Below are positions 1 to 8,946 of a DNA stretch of 64,000 nucleotides, piece after piece. Every line of letters starts with the position of its first letter. Position 1 is the first letter of the stretch. Made by a program: the position numbers and the translations under genes. The stretch lies in NCBI RefSeq assembly GCF_026626665.1, contig NZ_JAPNKE010000002.1:9134001-9198000 (forward strand), written 5' to 3'. Source of the stretch: Nannocystis pusilla. Lineage in GTDB: Bacteria > Myxococcota_A > Polyangia > Nannocystales > Nannocystaceae. Below the pieces are notes generated by a model, which ran no database searches, was not told the origin of the DNA, and saw only the letters and a list, made by a program, of their open reading frames with translations.

Positions 1-1541
1 TCGTAGCCGCGGGTGAGGACGCGCAGCCAGCCGCTGGTGCCGTGCTTGGCCGGCGGGACGAACAGCGCCAGCAGGGCCGGCAGGAACGCGACCGAGTAGA
101 CGAGCGCGCCGAACAGCGCGAACGCCATGGTGGTGGCCATCGGCTTGAACAGCCGGCCCTCGACGCCCTCGAGGCTGAGCAGCGGGATGTACACCAGCAT
201 GATGATCGCCACCGCGAAGGCGACCGGGCGGACCACGCGGGACAGCGAGCTGGCGTAGGCGTCGGCGCGCTCGCGCGAGGTCAGCTGCTGGCCGGCGAAG
301 GCGGCGATCAGCGCCTCGAGCAGGACGATCGGGCCGTCGACGAGGAAGCCGAAGTCGATCGCGCCCAGCGACATGAGGTCGCCGGCGACGCCGGCCCAGT
401 GCATGCCGAACAGCGCCACCGACATCGAGGCCGGGATGCCGAGCACGCACACGAGCGCGCCGCGGACGCTGCCGAGCAGGACGATCAGCACGAGGAACAC
501 CACCGCGGCGCCCTCGAGGATGTTCTTCACCACCGTCGACAGGGTGCGCTCGACGAACTCGGCGCGGTCGTACACCGCCTCGATGACGACGCCGGCCGGG
601 AGCTCGGCCTGGACCTCGGCGACGCGGTCCTTGACGGCGTAGATGACGTCGCGGCTGTTCGAGCCGAGCAGCATCATGATGACGCCGGCGACCGCCTCGT
701 CCTCGCCCATGTACGTGACGATGCCGTGGCGCAGGGCGGCGCCGTCGCGCACGGTGGCGACGTGCTTGACGAGGATCGGCGTGCCGTCGGGCGCGACCTT
801 GAGGACGACGCTCTCGAGGTCCTCGACGCCGGTGTAGGTGCCGACGGCGCGCAGGGTGAAGGACTCGGCGGTGCGGTCGATGTAGCCGCCGGAGATGATC
901 GCGCTGGCCGACGACAGCGTCTCGCTGAGGTGGCGCAGGGTGAGGCCGTAGGCGGCGAGGCGGTCGGGCTGGACGATGACCTGGTACTGCTTGAGCTCGC
1001 CGCCCTGGGTGTTGACCTCGATGACGCCGGGCACGCCGCGCAGGCGCGGCACGATCTCCCAGTCGAGCAGCGTCCGCAGCTGCTTGCGCGAGTGCACCGG
1101 CGAGCGCACCACGAACTGATAGATCTCCCCGAGGCCGGTGCTGAGCGGGGCGAGCTGCGGCGTCGGTAGGCCGTCCGGCAGGTCACCCCGCGCCTGCAGC
1201 ATGCGCTCGAACACCAGCTGGCGCGCGAACCAGGGATCGGTGCCGTCGCGGAACACCACCGTGATCGCGCTGAGGTCGGCGCGGGACACCGAGCGCAGCT
1301 CCTCGAGCCCGGGCACGCCGTTGAGCGCGTTCTCCATCGGGAAGGTCACGTTGCGCTCGACCTCGGGCGCCGACAGGCCGGGGGCCTCGGTCAGCACGCT
1401 GACCTGGATCGTCGAGATGTCGGGCAGCGCGTCGATCGGCAGGCTGCGCGCCGCGAGGCCGCCTCCCACGAGGAGGGCGAGGAGGAGACCCAGCATCAGG
1501 AGACGGAGCTGGATCGATTGATGGATGAGCCAACCGAGCAT
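1..1541 (-). CDS. Heavy-metal efflux RND pump inner-membrane subunit (CusA/CzcA family), N-terminal part
   Basis: Proton-driven trimeric inner-membrane pump that exports metal cations through a tripartite complex to the outside. The 513 residues in the window cover the N-terminal transmembrane helix (about residues 12-31), the first porter domain starting after LPIDALPDIST, and the next transmembrane block with the HME-RND signature DFGFLVDGPIVLLE, whose acidic residue lies in TM4. Family members are about 1040 aa, so the C-terminal half lies beyond the left edge. The start at 1541 gives MLGWLIHQSIQLRLL, matching the usual family N-terminus. No membrane-fusion or outer-membrane partner is visible here. 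The metal specificity cannot be told from this half. Confidence 0.93.
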   Translation of the reverse strand, partial: MLGWLIHQSIQLRLLMLGLLLALLVGGGLAARSLPIDALPDISTIQVSVLTEAPGLSAPEVERNVTFPMENALNGVPGLEELRSVSRADLSAITVVFRDGTDPWFARQLVFERMLQARGDLPDGLPTPQLAPLSTGLGEIYQFVVRSPVHSRKQLRTLLDWEIVPRLRGVPGVIEVNTQGGELKQYQVIVQPDRLAAYGLTLRHLSETLSSASAIISGGYIDRTAESFTLRAVGTYTGVEDLESVVLKVAPDGTPILVKHVATVRDGAALRHGIVTYMGEDEAVAGVIMMLLGSNSRDVIYAVKDRVAEVQAELPAGVVIEAVYDRAEFVERTLSTVVKNILEGAAVVFLVLIVLLGSVRGALVCVLGIPASMSVALFGMHWAGVAGDLMSLGAIDFGFLVDGPIVLLEALIAAFAGQQLTSRERADAYASSLSRVVRPVAFAVAIIMLVYIPLLSLEGVEGRLFKPMATTMAFALFGALVYSVAFLPALLALFVPPAKHGTSGWLRVLTRGY

Positions 1542-1624
1542 CTGGGCGAGGCGCGGACGAGGGTGATCGTCCGCGTACCCCAGCGATTAGCCGCAACGGT
1601 GTTTCTCGGTCGATTAACCGCGGA

Positions 1625-3048
1625 TTACATCTCTGACAGGCGCGCCTGGGCCGCGGACTCGAGCGGCGCTTCGGGGCGGATCCACGTTGCCGGAAGCAGG
1701 CTTCGTTCGACCTTCATGAGGTCGACGTCGGGGTCGATCAGGAACTGGGGTTCGCGCCCGTTGAGCGAGACAGGGGCGAGCGCACGGATCTCGACATCGG
1801 GGATGCCCTCGGCGCGCAGCTGCTCACCGAGGTGATGCGCGAGCTGCAGGATCATCTCTGGCCGGCCTGTCATTTCGGACAGCTGCCACTTTTGACCCGG
1901 CCGCGCAGGTCGATCTTCCACGACTCGCCGGTCGACGGGTCGGTCGCGTGGAAGCTGACGCTGCCGCCCTTGTCGCGCAGCTTCATGCGCCACGAGAACT
2001 TGTGGCCCTCCTCGGTCCACGCGACGTCGCCGGGGTAGAGCCAGTGACGCAGCGGGAACAGCAGCTGCCACGCGGTGTAGACGCCGAGGAACGTCAGCAG
2101 GCACTTCTGTGCGCGGCCGAGGCGAGTCGGCAGCGGCGGCGGCGGTGCAACGGGCGTGGGCTCGGCGGGCGGGAGGCGCAGCAGCCGGCCGAGGAAGTCG
2201 CGGAAGCGCCGCGGCCAGTCGGGCGGGAAGTACATCAAGGTCGCCGCCGCCATCACCCACGGGAAGATGCCGATGGTGAAGATGTTGCCGTTGATGAAGT
2301 GGAAGCCGAGCGCCGCGACGAACGCGTACGGCCGGGTGCGCCGCCACAGCATGGCCGGGATGATCAGCAGGTCGAACAGCAGGCCGCCGTAGCTGAAGAA
2401 GTAGACGACCCACTCCTGCGTCATCAGCGGGCCGATGAGCGGCCGCTCGGCGCGCTCGGCCAGCCACATGCGCATCGGCTCGCCGCGCAGCCAGTCGTGG
2501 TTGATCTTGGCGATGCCGCCGTAGACGTAGGGGATGCCGATCTGCAGCTGCACCAGCCGCAGCGCCCACGCCGGCGCGGTGTCGCTGCGCAGCTTCGGCC
2601 GCAGCCAGGCGTCGATCGAGAAGGCTCGATGCGCCGGCACGAAGATCATGATGAAGGCGATCAGGCACAGCAGATAGATGTGGTTCAGGTAGCGCGCCTG
2701 CTCGAGCAGGAACATGTAGCTGAAGCCGAGGAAGAACACCGTGGCGGCGGCGCGGTAACACAGGCCGATCGTGACGCACAGCGCGGCCAGGCCGAGCACG
2801 CCGAAGTGGACGTACATCCCGTCGCCCGGCCACGGCTGGACCCAATCGAAGCCGTAGTACGAGAAGTGGAACGGCGGGTCGATGTAGTAGCGCTCGATCC
2901 GCGGGATGTAGCGGACCACCTCGGCCATCATCAGCACGCCGAAGGCGACGCGGAAACAGACCAGCGAGGCGATGTCGACCGGACCGAACAGCCGCGCCCA
3001 CAAGGGCGCGCGGGGCGGAGGAGGCTCGTGGTGTTGGCGGTCTTCCAT
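1625..3048 (-). CDS. HTTM-domain (vitamin K-dependent gamma-carboxylase-like) membrane protein, one apparent frameshift
   Basis: Multi-pass membrane protein of the HTTM family, homologous to vitamin K-dependent gamma-carboxylase; bacterial substrates are unknown. Visible landmarks are FRVAFGVLMMAEVVRY in the first helix, several hydrophobic helices, IAKINHDWLRGEP, FHFINGNIFTIGIFPW, and a C-terminal soluble part with the family's MTGRPEMILQLAHHL segment. The C-terminal about 85 residues are in a different frame. One extra A in the AAAA run near 1884 would join the frames into 474 residues with RVKKWQLSEMTG at the junction. The start at 3048 (MEDRQ) is preferred; an in-frame start at 3126 is possible. 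An indel error is more likely than a pseudogene because both halves are well conserved. Confidence 0.82.
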
Positions 3049-3620
3049 GTCCGTTGCGATAGCGCCGATCGCCAGAGTCAGAATGTTCTTTGGGCCACAC
3101 CTTCGGCGGCCGCCACGCTCGTCCACACGGACATAGTTCTACCAGCTCTTCGCGGCCGCGTGCGCCGACTTGCGCGGACGTCATGCTGTGCGCCGCGTGG
3201 TCACACCCGATCCGCGAGGGTCCTCCCCGGTCTGCGAGCGAGCGCGCCGGTCTCTCCGCGTTCCGGCACAAGTCGCGGCCTGGCGCCGAGTGACCCGCTG
3301 CACAGGCCGGGACGAGGTTTGGAGTCACATGTTCTTCGGGACAGGTCGCTCGGCGCGGGGATCGGTGTGTGCCGGCCCTTGCGGCTCGGCGTGGTGCCGA
3401 GGTTCGCCTCGGGTGATCGCGGCTCCTTCGCTGCGCCCGCGGCGCCGGGGATCGCACGCGCCGCGACAGGTCGCGCGAGCGAGAGAACTTCACGTCGTTC
3501 CGGCAGCCCGTCCTCGAGGTCGTCGCCCATCGATCGCAAGGTCGCGACCGCGCGTGGTGACGGGAGCGCGCATCCCCGGCGCGCGCCGGCGGCTCCGCCG
3601 GATCGGCTAGAGTGCCCGTC
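3049..3620. other. Intergenic region between divergent genes
   Basis: No convincing gene is seen. It holds the 5' regions of the leftward HTTM gene and the rightward lipoprotein gene, plus one copy of the interspersed mini-hairpin at 3327-3346. Open frames here have no recognisable protein features. Confidence 0.5.
3327..3346. repeat. Interspersed TTCG-loop mini-hairpin, intergenic copy
   Basis: ACATGT, loop TCTTCG, then GGACAGGT. The two arms pair as TGT/ACA with flanking partial complement. It is one of the family described in the findings. Confidence 0.6.
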
Positions 3621-4583
3621 ATGCAGGATGCACGCGGAGGTCGCAGGAGTCGCGCGGGCGCGGCCGTGCTGGCGCTGCTCGCCGTCACGGGCTGTCTCGG
3701 CGCCGCGGAGCCGGGGGCGTACCGGCAGTGGATGGGCGGGCCGCCGATCCTCGGCGACCTCAACGGTGACGGCGTCGAGGAGGTCGTCGGGTGGTTCGCC
3801 GACGAGGGCGTGGTGGCGTTCGACGGCCACAGCTACGAGCCGCTGTGGCGGCGCCCCGATCGCCGGATCGAGGTCCACGACGCGCGACGGCTCGGGGTCT
3901 TCGCCGGCGGCGCGGTGGTGCTGGCGCAGCCGCGCGCCGTGGAGATCCTCGATCCGGCGAATGGCACGACCCGCACCGCGCTCGCGTTGACCGACGAGGT
4001 CGACTGGCTGTGCGCCGAGGGCGACAAGGTCGGGGTCTATCAGCGCGACAAGGTGCGCTTCGTGCTCGACGCGGCGACCGGCCAGCGCGACGACGCCGCG
4101 ACGCCGCCGACCTGCCCCGACATGGAGACGCGCCCGGTCCTGTGCGACACCGCGACCCACGCGCGCTGCGAGGGCGACTTCAATACCAAGAAAGCGCGGC
4201 TGACCGACTTGGTCACCGGCGACTCGGTGGGCGTCGAGATCAAGGACCCCGGGACGCCGGAGGTGACGCTCGTCGGCTACGACGGCGCGGGTCAGCAGAC
4301 CTGGCGCGTGCTGTTCGATAGCGAGGGTCACAGGATCGAGGCCCTCGATCTCGTGGGCGGAACCCTGCTGATCCGGCAGACCTACATCACCGCGGTGGAC
4401 GCTCGCACCGGGGCCGTGCTGTGGACGTCGACCTGCGGCGGCAGCAGCGGCGACGCGATGGTCGGGACCGCGACTCGCGTCTATTACGAGTGCGACGGGC
4501 CCAAGACCGCGGTCGCTCTGCGCATCGTCGACCGCGCGACCGGGGCCGTGCTCAAGGACCTGGGCCGGCCGCGCGGTGGCTGA
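3621..4583 (+). CDS. Secreted lipoprotein with FG-GAP/PQQ-like propeller
   Basis: Predicted exported lipoprotein of unknown function. The N-terminus is basic (RGGRRSR), then hydrophobic, ending in a lipobox at LLAVTGC. The mature part begins with an FG-GAP-like calcium loop (DLNGDGVEEVV, about residue 48) and has repeated short strands ending in TGAVLWTSTC and ATGAVLKDLG. This resembles beta-propeller proteins of the PQQ or integrin-alpha type. ATG at 3621 is preferred over GTG at 3612. It is convergent with the decarboxylase downstream, with an inverted repeat between them. No specific activity can be assigned. Confidence 0.72.
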   Translation: MQDARGGRRSRAGAAVLALLAVTGCLGAAEPGAYRQWMGGPPILGDLNGDGVEEVVGWFADEGVVAFDGHSYEPLWRRPDRRIEVHDARRLGVFAGGAVVLAQPRAVEILDPANGTTRTALALTDEVDWLCAEGDKVGVYQRDKVRFVLDAATGQRDDAATPPTCPDMETRPVLCDTATHARCEGDFNTKKARLTDLVTGDSVGVEIKDPGTPEVTLVGYDGAGQQTWRVLFDSEGHRIEALDLVGGTLLIRQTYITAVDARTGAVLWTSTCGGSSGDAMVGTATRVYYECDGPKTAVALRIVDRATGAVLKDLGRPRGG

Positions 4584-4585
4584 TC

Positions 4586-4608
4586 GGACATGTTCCCAAA
4601 ACATGTCC
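4586..4608. repeat. Inverted repeat in convergent intergenic gap (mini-hairpin family)
   Basis: GGACATGT, seven-base spacer TCCCAAA, ACATGTCC: perfect 8-bp arms, each half itself containing the ACATGT palindrome. It lies between the stops of two convergent genes, so it may act as a bidirectional transcription stop, although it lacks a T run. Confidence 0.65.
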
Positions 4609-4614
4609 TATCGG

Positions 4615-6146
4615 CTAGGCGAGCGCCTCGCGGCCGCAGGCGTCGACGATCTCGAGCGTCGCGTCGACGTCCGCGATCGTCGTCGCCGGGTTGATGAACA
4701 GCAGGCGGAAGCAGTTGGGTCCGCCGTCGACCGGCTGGAAGCCGAGCATCGCCTCGCCGCGGCGCAGCATGGCGGCCTTGATCCGCGGGGCCAGGGCGTG
4801 CAGCGTCGCGTCGACCTCGGGGGTGCGGCCGGCGAAGGGCCGCAGGTCCGGGGGATCCACCAAAAACACACGTTGACCCACGAGGGCGGGGCGGCCAGGC
4901 AGAAGCGCGGGTCGCCGGCGATCCGCGCGGCGCAGTGCTCGGCGAGGCCGACCGCGTGGTCGATGCGAGACGCGAAGCCGGCCTCGCCGCGGGCCTTCCA
5001 CACCAGCCAGGCCTTGAGGGCGTCGACTCTGCGGGCGCACTGAAAGGTGGCGTCGCCGCTGTCGAGCTCGGCATACGGCTTGTCCGGCTGGAACAGATAG
5101 CTGGCGCCGGTGGCGAAGGCGGCCCGCAGCGCACCTGTCCCGCGGACCAGGAAGGCCGCGCACTGCTGGGTGACCCCGAGCATTTTATGGAGATTCCACG
5201 CCAGCGAGTCGGCCCGGGCGACGCCGTCCATGAGGTGCGCCTGCGCCGATGAGAACAGCGCCGAGGCGCCGAAGCTGCCGTCGACGTGCAGCCACATACC
5301 GTGGCGCTCGGCCAGCTCGGCCAGCTCCGGCAGCGGGTCGAAGCCGCCGAGCACGGTGGTGCCGGCGGTGGCGTTGACGAAGAACGGCCGCTGGCCGCGG
5401 GCGAGCGCGTCGTCGATCGCGGCAGCGAGGGCGTCGGGGCGCATGCGACCGCGCTCGTCGCAGGCGATTTTAATAAGGGCGCGCCGGCCGAGGCCGAGCA
5501 GCACGACTGATTTTTCCAGCGAGTAATGAGCGTGCGTCGAGGTGAACGCGACCAGCGGCGCGCCGTCGTGCCCGCGCTCGCGCGCCTCGGGGTCGACGCG
5601 CAGGCGCGCCAGCTGCAGCGCGTAGAGGTTGGAGAACGAGCCGCCGGGCACGAACACGCCCTCGTGCGCGGCCCAGCCGGCCAGCGCGGCCAGGCGCGCC
5701 AGCACCTCGCGCTCGATCAGGGTGAACACCGGCGCGGCCTCGTAGGTGGCCATGGTGGTGTTGAGCGCGGCGCCGAGGAAGTCGCCGATCACCGCGATCG
5801 GGTCGGCGCCGGCGAAGTTCTGATTGAAGAACCGCGGGTGCAGGGTCCGCACCGAGCGGGCGACGATTGTTTCGAGCGCCCGCGTCAGGGTCGCAGGGTC
5901 GAGCGGTTCGTCACCTGGCCCGAGAGACAGGGGAGCTCCGAGCGCGGCGAAGGCGTCGGCGTGCGCCTCGGGTCCGACGAGGTCGGTGATCCGGACGTCC
6001 CGCGCGTCCGCTTCCCGCAGGAGCTCGAGGATCGGTCGCACGAGCGCGTCGAGGTCCACGGGAGGCACTTCGCGGGCCGGGCGCGGCGGCGTCAAGGACG
6101 GGCCTTCATGAAGGCTTAACAGGCGCCCCGCGGCCGCAGGCGGCAT
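4615..6146 (-). CDS. Group II PLP-dependent decarboxylase, one apparent frameshift
   Basis: Pyridoxal-phosphate enzyme of the aromatic/glutamate/2,4-diaminobutyrate decarboxylase family. The PLP lysine is visible in SLAWNLHKMLG, and the cofactor aspartate region is LHVDGSFGASALFS. The substrate loop precursors HPRFFNQNFAG and TTMATYEAAPVFT are typical. After SWVNVCFWW the frame breaks near 4868 beside short T and C runs; one added base gives about 510 residues, continuing DPPDLRPFAG to a normal end NPATTIADVDATLEIVDACG. The start is uncertain: ATG 6146 is the longest, while GTG 6068 or 6059 would start just before DLDALVRPILELL. It is divergent from the PepSY gene with almost no gap. The amino-acid substrate is unknown. 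Confidence 0.85.
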
Positions 6147-6155
6147 CCTGCCGGC

Positions 6156-6485
6156 ATGCACACCTTCGTGATGTCCCTCGTCCTGTCGCTCGCGCCGGCC
6201 TGCAGCCACGCGGCGACCTCTGCCAACACCTCGACGGCGCCGGCGGCGACCGCGTCCCGCGACACCGCCGCGAAGCCGAAGATCACCGCCGAGGCCGCGC
6301 AGCAGACCGCGCTCAAGCAGGTGCCCGGGACGGTGCTCGCCTCGGAGCTCGAGCGCGAGCACGGGCGGTGGATCTACAGCATCGAGATCCAGCCGACCGA
6401 CCGCGCCCAGCCGCGCAAGGAGGTCGAGGTCGACGGCGACACCGGGGCGATCCTTGCCGTCGAGGACGAGGACCGCGACGACTGA
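6156..6485 (+). CDS. Secreted PepSY-domain protein
   Basis: Small 109-residue protein with an N-terminal hydrophobic signal (FVMSLVLSLAPAC) that could be a lipobox. A short Ala/Thr-rich linker precedes a single PepSY domain (about residues 43-105): ITAEAAQQTALKQVPG, then WIYSIEIQP, EVEVDGDTGAILAVE. PepSY domains are thought to bind or restrain peptidases or to act in the envelope; no partner peptidase is adjacent. It is transcribed away from the decarboxylase, and the two starts nearly touch, so their promoters overlap the coding ends. Confidence 0.85.
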   Translation: MHTFVMSLVLSLAPACSHAATSANTSTAPAATASRDTAAKPKITAEAAQQTALKQVPGTVLASELEREHGRWIYSIEIQPTDRAQPRKEVEVDGDTGAILAVEDEDRDD

Positions 6486-6560
6486 ACCGCGCAGCGCTCG
6501 ATTCGCCCGCCCGGCGCGGTCGCGCTGATGTGGCGCAGGGCGTGATAACCTGCGCCGCGG

Positions 6561-7772
6561 ATGCGCGGCTCCTGGCTTCTGGTGGCGTTGGTCTGCGCGT
6601 GCGGCCCCACGCGCGAGGATGACACCGCCGGTGACGGCCCGAGCAGCGACGACACCAGCGGTGACGCCGGCGGCACGAGCAGCGGAGGACTCGACCTGCC
6701 GGCGAGTCGCTGCGGCGACGGCATCGTCGATCCGGGCGAGGCGTGCGACGACGGCGACGACGGCTGCGACGCATGCACCGCCGCGTGCACGCTGCCGGTC
6801 GAGCCCGAGCTCGCGTGGACGGTCCCGCTGGCGCCCTTCGACCGCGTGTGGGGCTTCGACCTGACGCAGGAGCAGCGCGCGTGGGTGGTCGGCGAGACGC
6901 TCGCCGGCGAGATCTTGCTGCAGCGGATCGAGGGGTCGGGGCTGACGAGCAGCGTCGATCTCACTGCGCTCGCGGGCTTCGCCTCGGTCGTCGCGTTCCA
7001 CGTCAACGGGGTGACGGGCGAGGTCGGCGTGCTCGGCAGCTCGCCGGACAGCGCGTTGATGTTCGTGCGAGCGGGTGGCGACGGGCCGATCGGCGAGCCG
7101 CTGATGGTGACGAAGGAGGTCGCCTCGCAGCACATGGCGATCACGTCGGTGGGCTTGAGCTTCGCCGTCGATGACGAGGTGACGACGCTGTCGTGGACCG
7201 GTGAGCCGCAGGCGAGCTTCTCCGGGCCGTCGTGGGTGCGCTTCATCGACGCGATGGGCGACCGGCTGGCGGTCGGCGGGACGCTCGTCACCCTCGTCGA
7301 TCCGGACGGGGCCAACCCGGTCGAGACCTCGTGTGCAGGCCAGGGCCTCGCCACGTCCGGCACGCACGTGCTGTTCGACGGCTCGGACCCCTTCGAGGGC
7401 GAGGAGGCGATCATGGGCAGCTGCGAGCTGGCGAGCGGCGAGAGCGTGTCGGAGGTGGTCGCCAGGGGCGCGGCGGGGTACCACGTCGGACCCTCGACGC
7501 AGGTCGTCGACGTGGCACCGAACGGCAACCCGCTCGGCGGGTGGTCGGTGTGTCCCAGCCTGTACAGCGTGATGGGTTGCGACGTGCCGCGCGAGCGGGG
7601 CTTCGGCGGGCCCGGCGAGCCGGAGACGATCGAGCTCGACGGGTGCGACGAGCCGAGACAAGCCCGGCTCGGCAGCGACCGCGGGGTCTACATGATCCGC
7701 CGCGATCGCAAGACCGGCGCGTTGTCGCTGGTCCGCCGGCACACCCTGCCCGTCGCGCCGCCGTGGGGCTGA
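6561..7772 (+). CDS. Lipoprotein with one myxobacterial Cys-rich (CGDG...EACDDG) repeat
   Basis: Predicted 403-residue lipoprotein. The signal peptide ends in LLVALVCACG, followed by an acidic, Ser/Thr/Gly-rich linker (about residues 17-48). Next is one cysteine-rich repeat starting CGDGIVDPGEACDDGDD (about residues 51-75). The rest is a 320-residue region of short beta-like segments with repeated Gly/Asp turns, possibly a propeller, for which I recognise no family. Lipoproteins of this layout are abundant in Nannocystaceae and are thought to be cell-surface proteins. It stands alone between the PepSY gene and the dioxygenase. Confidence 0.78.
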   Translation: MRGSWLLVALVCACGPTREDDTAGDGPSSDDTSGDAGGTSSGGLDLPASRCGDGIVDPGEACDDGDDGCDACTAACTLPVEPELAWTVPLAPFDRVWGFDLTQEQRAWVVGETLAGEILLQRIEGSGLTSSVDLTALAGFASVVAFHVNGVTGEVGVLGSSPDSALMFVRAGGDGPIGEPLMVTKEVASQHMAITSVGLSFAVDDEVTTLSWTGEPQASFSGPSWVRFIDAMGDRLAVGGTLVTLVDPDGANPVETSCAGQGLATSGTHVLFDGSDPFEGEEAIMGSCELASGESVSEVVARGAAGYHVGPSTQVVDVAPNGNPLGGWSVCPSLYSVMGCDVPRERGFGGPGEPETIELDGCDEPRQARLGSDRGVYMIRRDRKTGALSLVRRHTLPVAPPWG

Positions 7773-7820
7773 GGGCCGCGTACGGCCACGAATTCCGGCC
7801 TTGACGGCCTTATCTATTTT

Positions 7821-7838
7821 GCTGAAACTCGTTTCAGC
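7821..7838. promoter_or_regulatory. Perfect palindrome abutting a start codon, candidate operator
   Basis: GCTGAAAC TC GTTTCAGC has 8-bp perfect arms around a 2-bp centre, in a locally AT-rich stretch. It ends at the base before the ATG of the dioxygenase. It could be a repressor site or, in RNA, a hairpin that masks the ribosome site. There is no Shine-Dalgarno sequence between it and the start. Confidence 0.6.
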
Positions 7839-8946
7839 ATGACAGACGCACTCCGGGACGCGGTCGAGCTCCACGGCGACTGGTTGCGCGTGCCGCTGGG
7901 CGGCGGGCACACGGCGGATTTTCATTATCGGTGGCTGCGCCACAACTGCGACCGCGAGCGGCACCCGCTCACGCGCGAGCGGACGCGCTGCTCGTCGGAG
8001 CTGCCCGACGACGTGCGGCCGCGGGTGGCGTCGCTGGCCGGCGACGCGCTGTTCGTGGTGTGGGAGCCCGACGGTCACGAGAGCCTGTACCCGCTGGCGT
8101 GGCTCGACACCCACGCCTACGCCCGCGACCGCGTCGACGTGCCGGCGCCCGCGGCCGACCTCGCGGCGATCGAGGTGTCCGCGGTCGACCTCCCGCTGGG
8201 GCGCCAGATCGCCGCGGCGCTGGCCCGCGTGCGCGAGCACGGCGCGGCCGTCGTGCGACGTGACCCTTCGGACAGCCGCTCACCCGAGGCGCAGACCGAG
8301 GCGATCGTGACCGCCTTCGAGGCCGCGGGGCTGCGCGCGGTGGCGACTCACTTCGGGCGCATCGAGGACCTGCGCACCGACAACACCACCAACCAGAACA
8401 CCGACCAGCTCGGCTACACCGACGCGCCGATCCACCTCCACACCGACCAGCCGTTCCTCGACCGCCCGCCGCGCTACCAGGTGCTGCAGTGCATCCGCGC
8501 GGCCGAACAGGGCGGCGACAACCTGCTGGCCGACGCGCGCGGCGTTCCGCCACCTCGAGGCCCACGACGCCCGCGCGGCCGACCTGCTGGCCACGGTGCC
8601 GGTCCGCTTCGATCGCAAGCAGCAGAACTTCGCCCGCGTGGTCGAGTCGCCGATCGTCGCCCGCCGCGGCGACCGCGACTTCCTGGTCCGCTGCTCCTAC
8701 TTCACGCTCGCGCCGCACCGCCTGCCGTTTTCGCAGATGGGCGAGTTCTACCGCGCGCACGACCGCTTCATCCGCTTGGTCCGCGACCCGCGGCACCACG
8801 TGCTGGTCGGGCTGCAGCCGGGCGACTGGCTGGTCTACGACAACCACCGCACGCTGCACGCGCGGACCGGCTTCACCGGCCCGCGCTGGCTGCGGGGCGT
8901 CTACTTCGATCCCGTCGATCCCGCCGACCCCACCGGCGCGACCTAG
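7839..8946 (+). CDS. Gamma-butyrobetaine hydroxylase-like 2OG-Fe(II) dioxygenase (TauD superfamily), one apparent frameshift
   Basis: Non-haem iron, 2-oxoglutarate-dependent oxygenase. The N-terminal about 90 residues form the small GBBH-like domain (DUF971 type) with WLRHNCDRERHPLTRER. The catalytic domain follows with the iron motif HTD in IHLHTDQPF and the distal histidine in NHRTLHARTGF near the C-terminus. The frame breaks near 8540 inside GCGCGC. Adding one GC unit restores DARAAFRHLEAHDARAADLL and a 369-residue protein of normal family length. Substrate is unknown; carnitine precursors or other small acids are possible. Its stop codon overlaps that of the convergent lyase. Confidence 0.86.
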
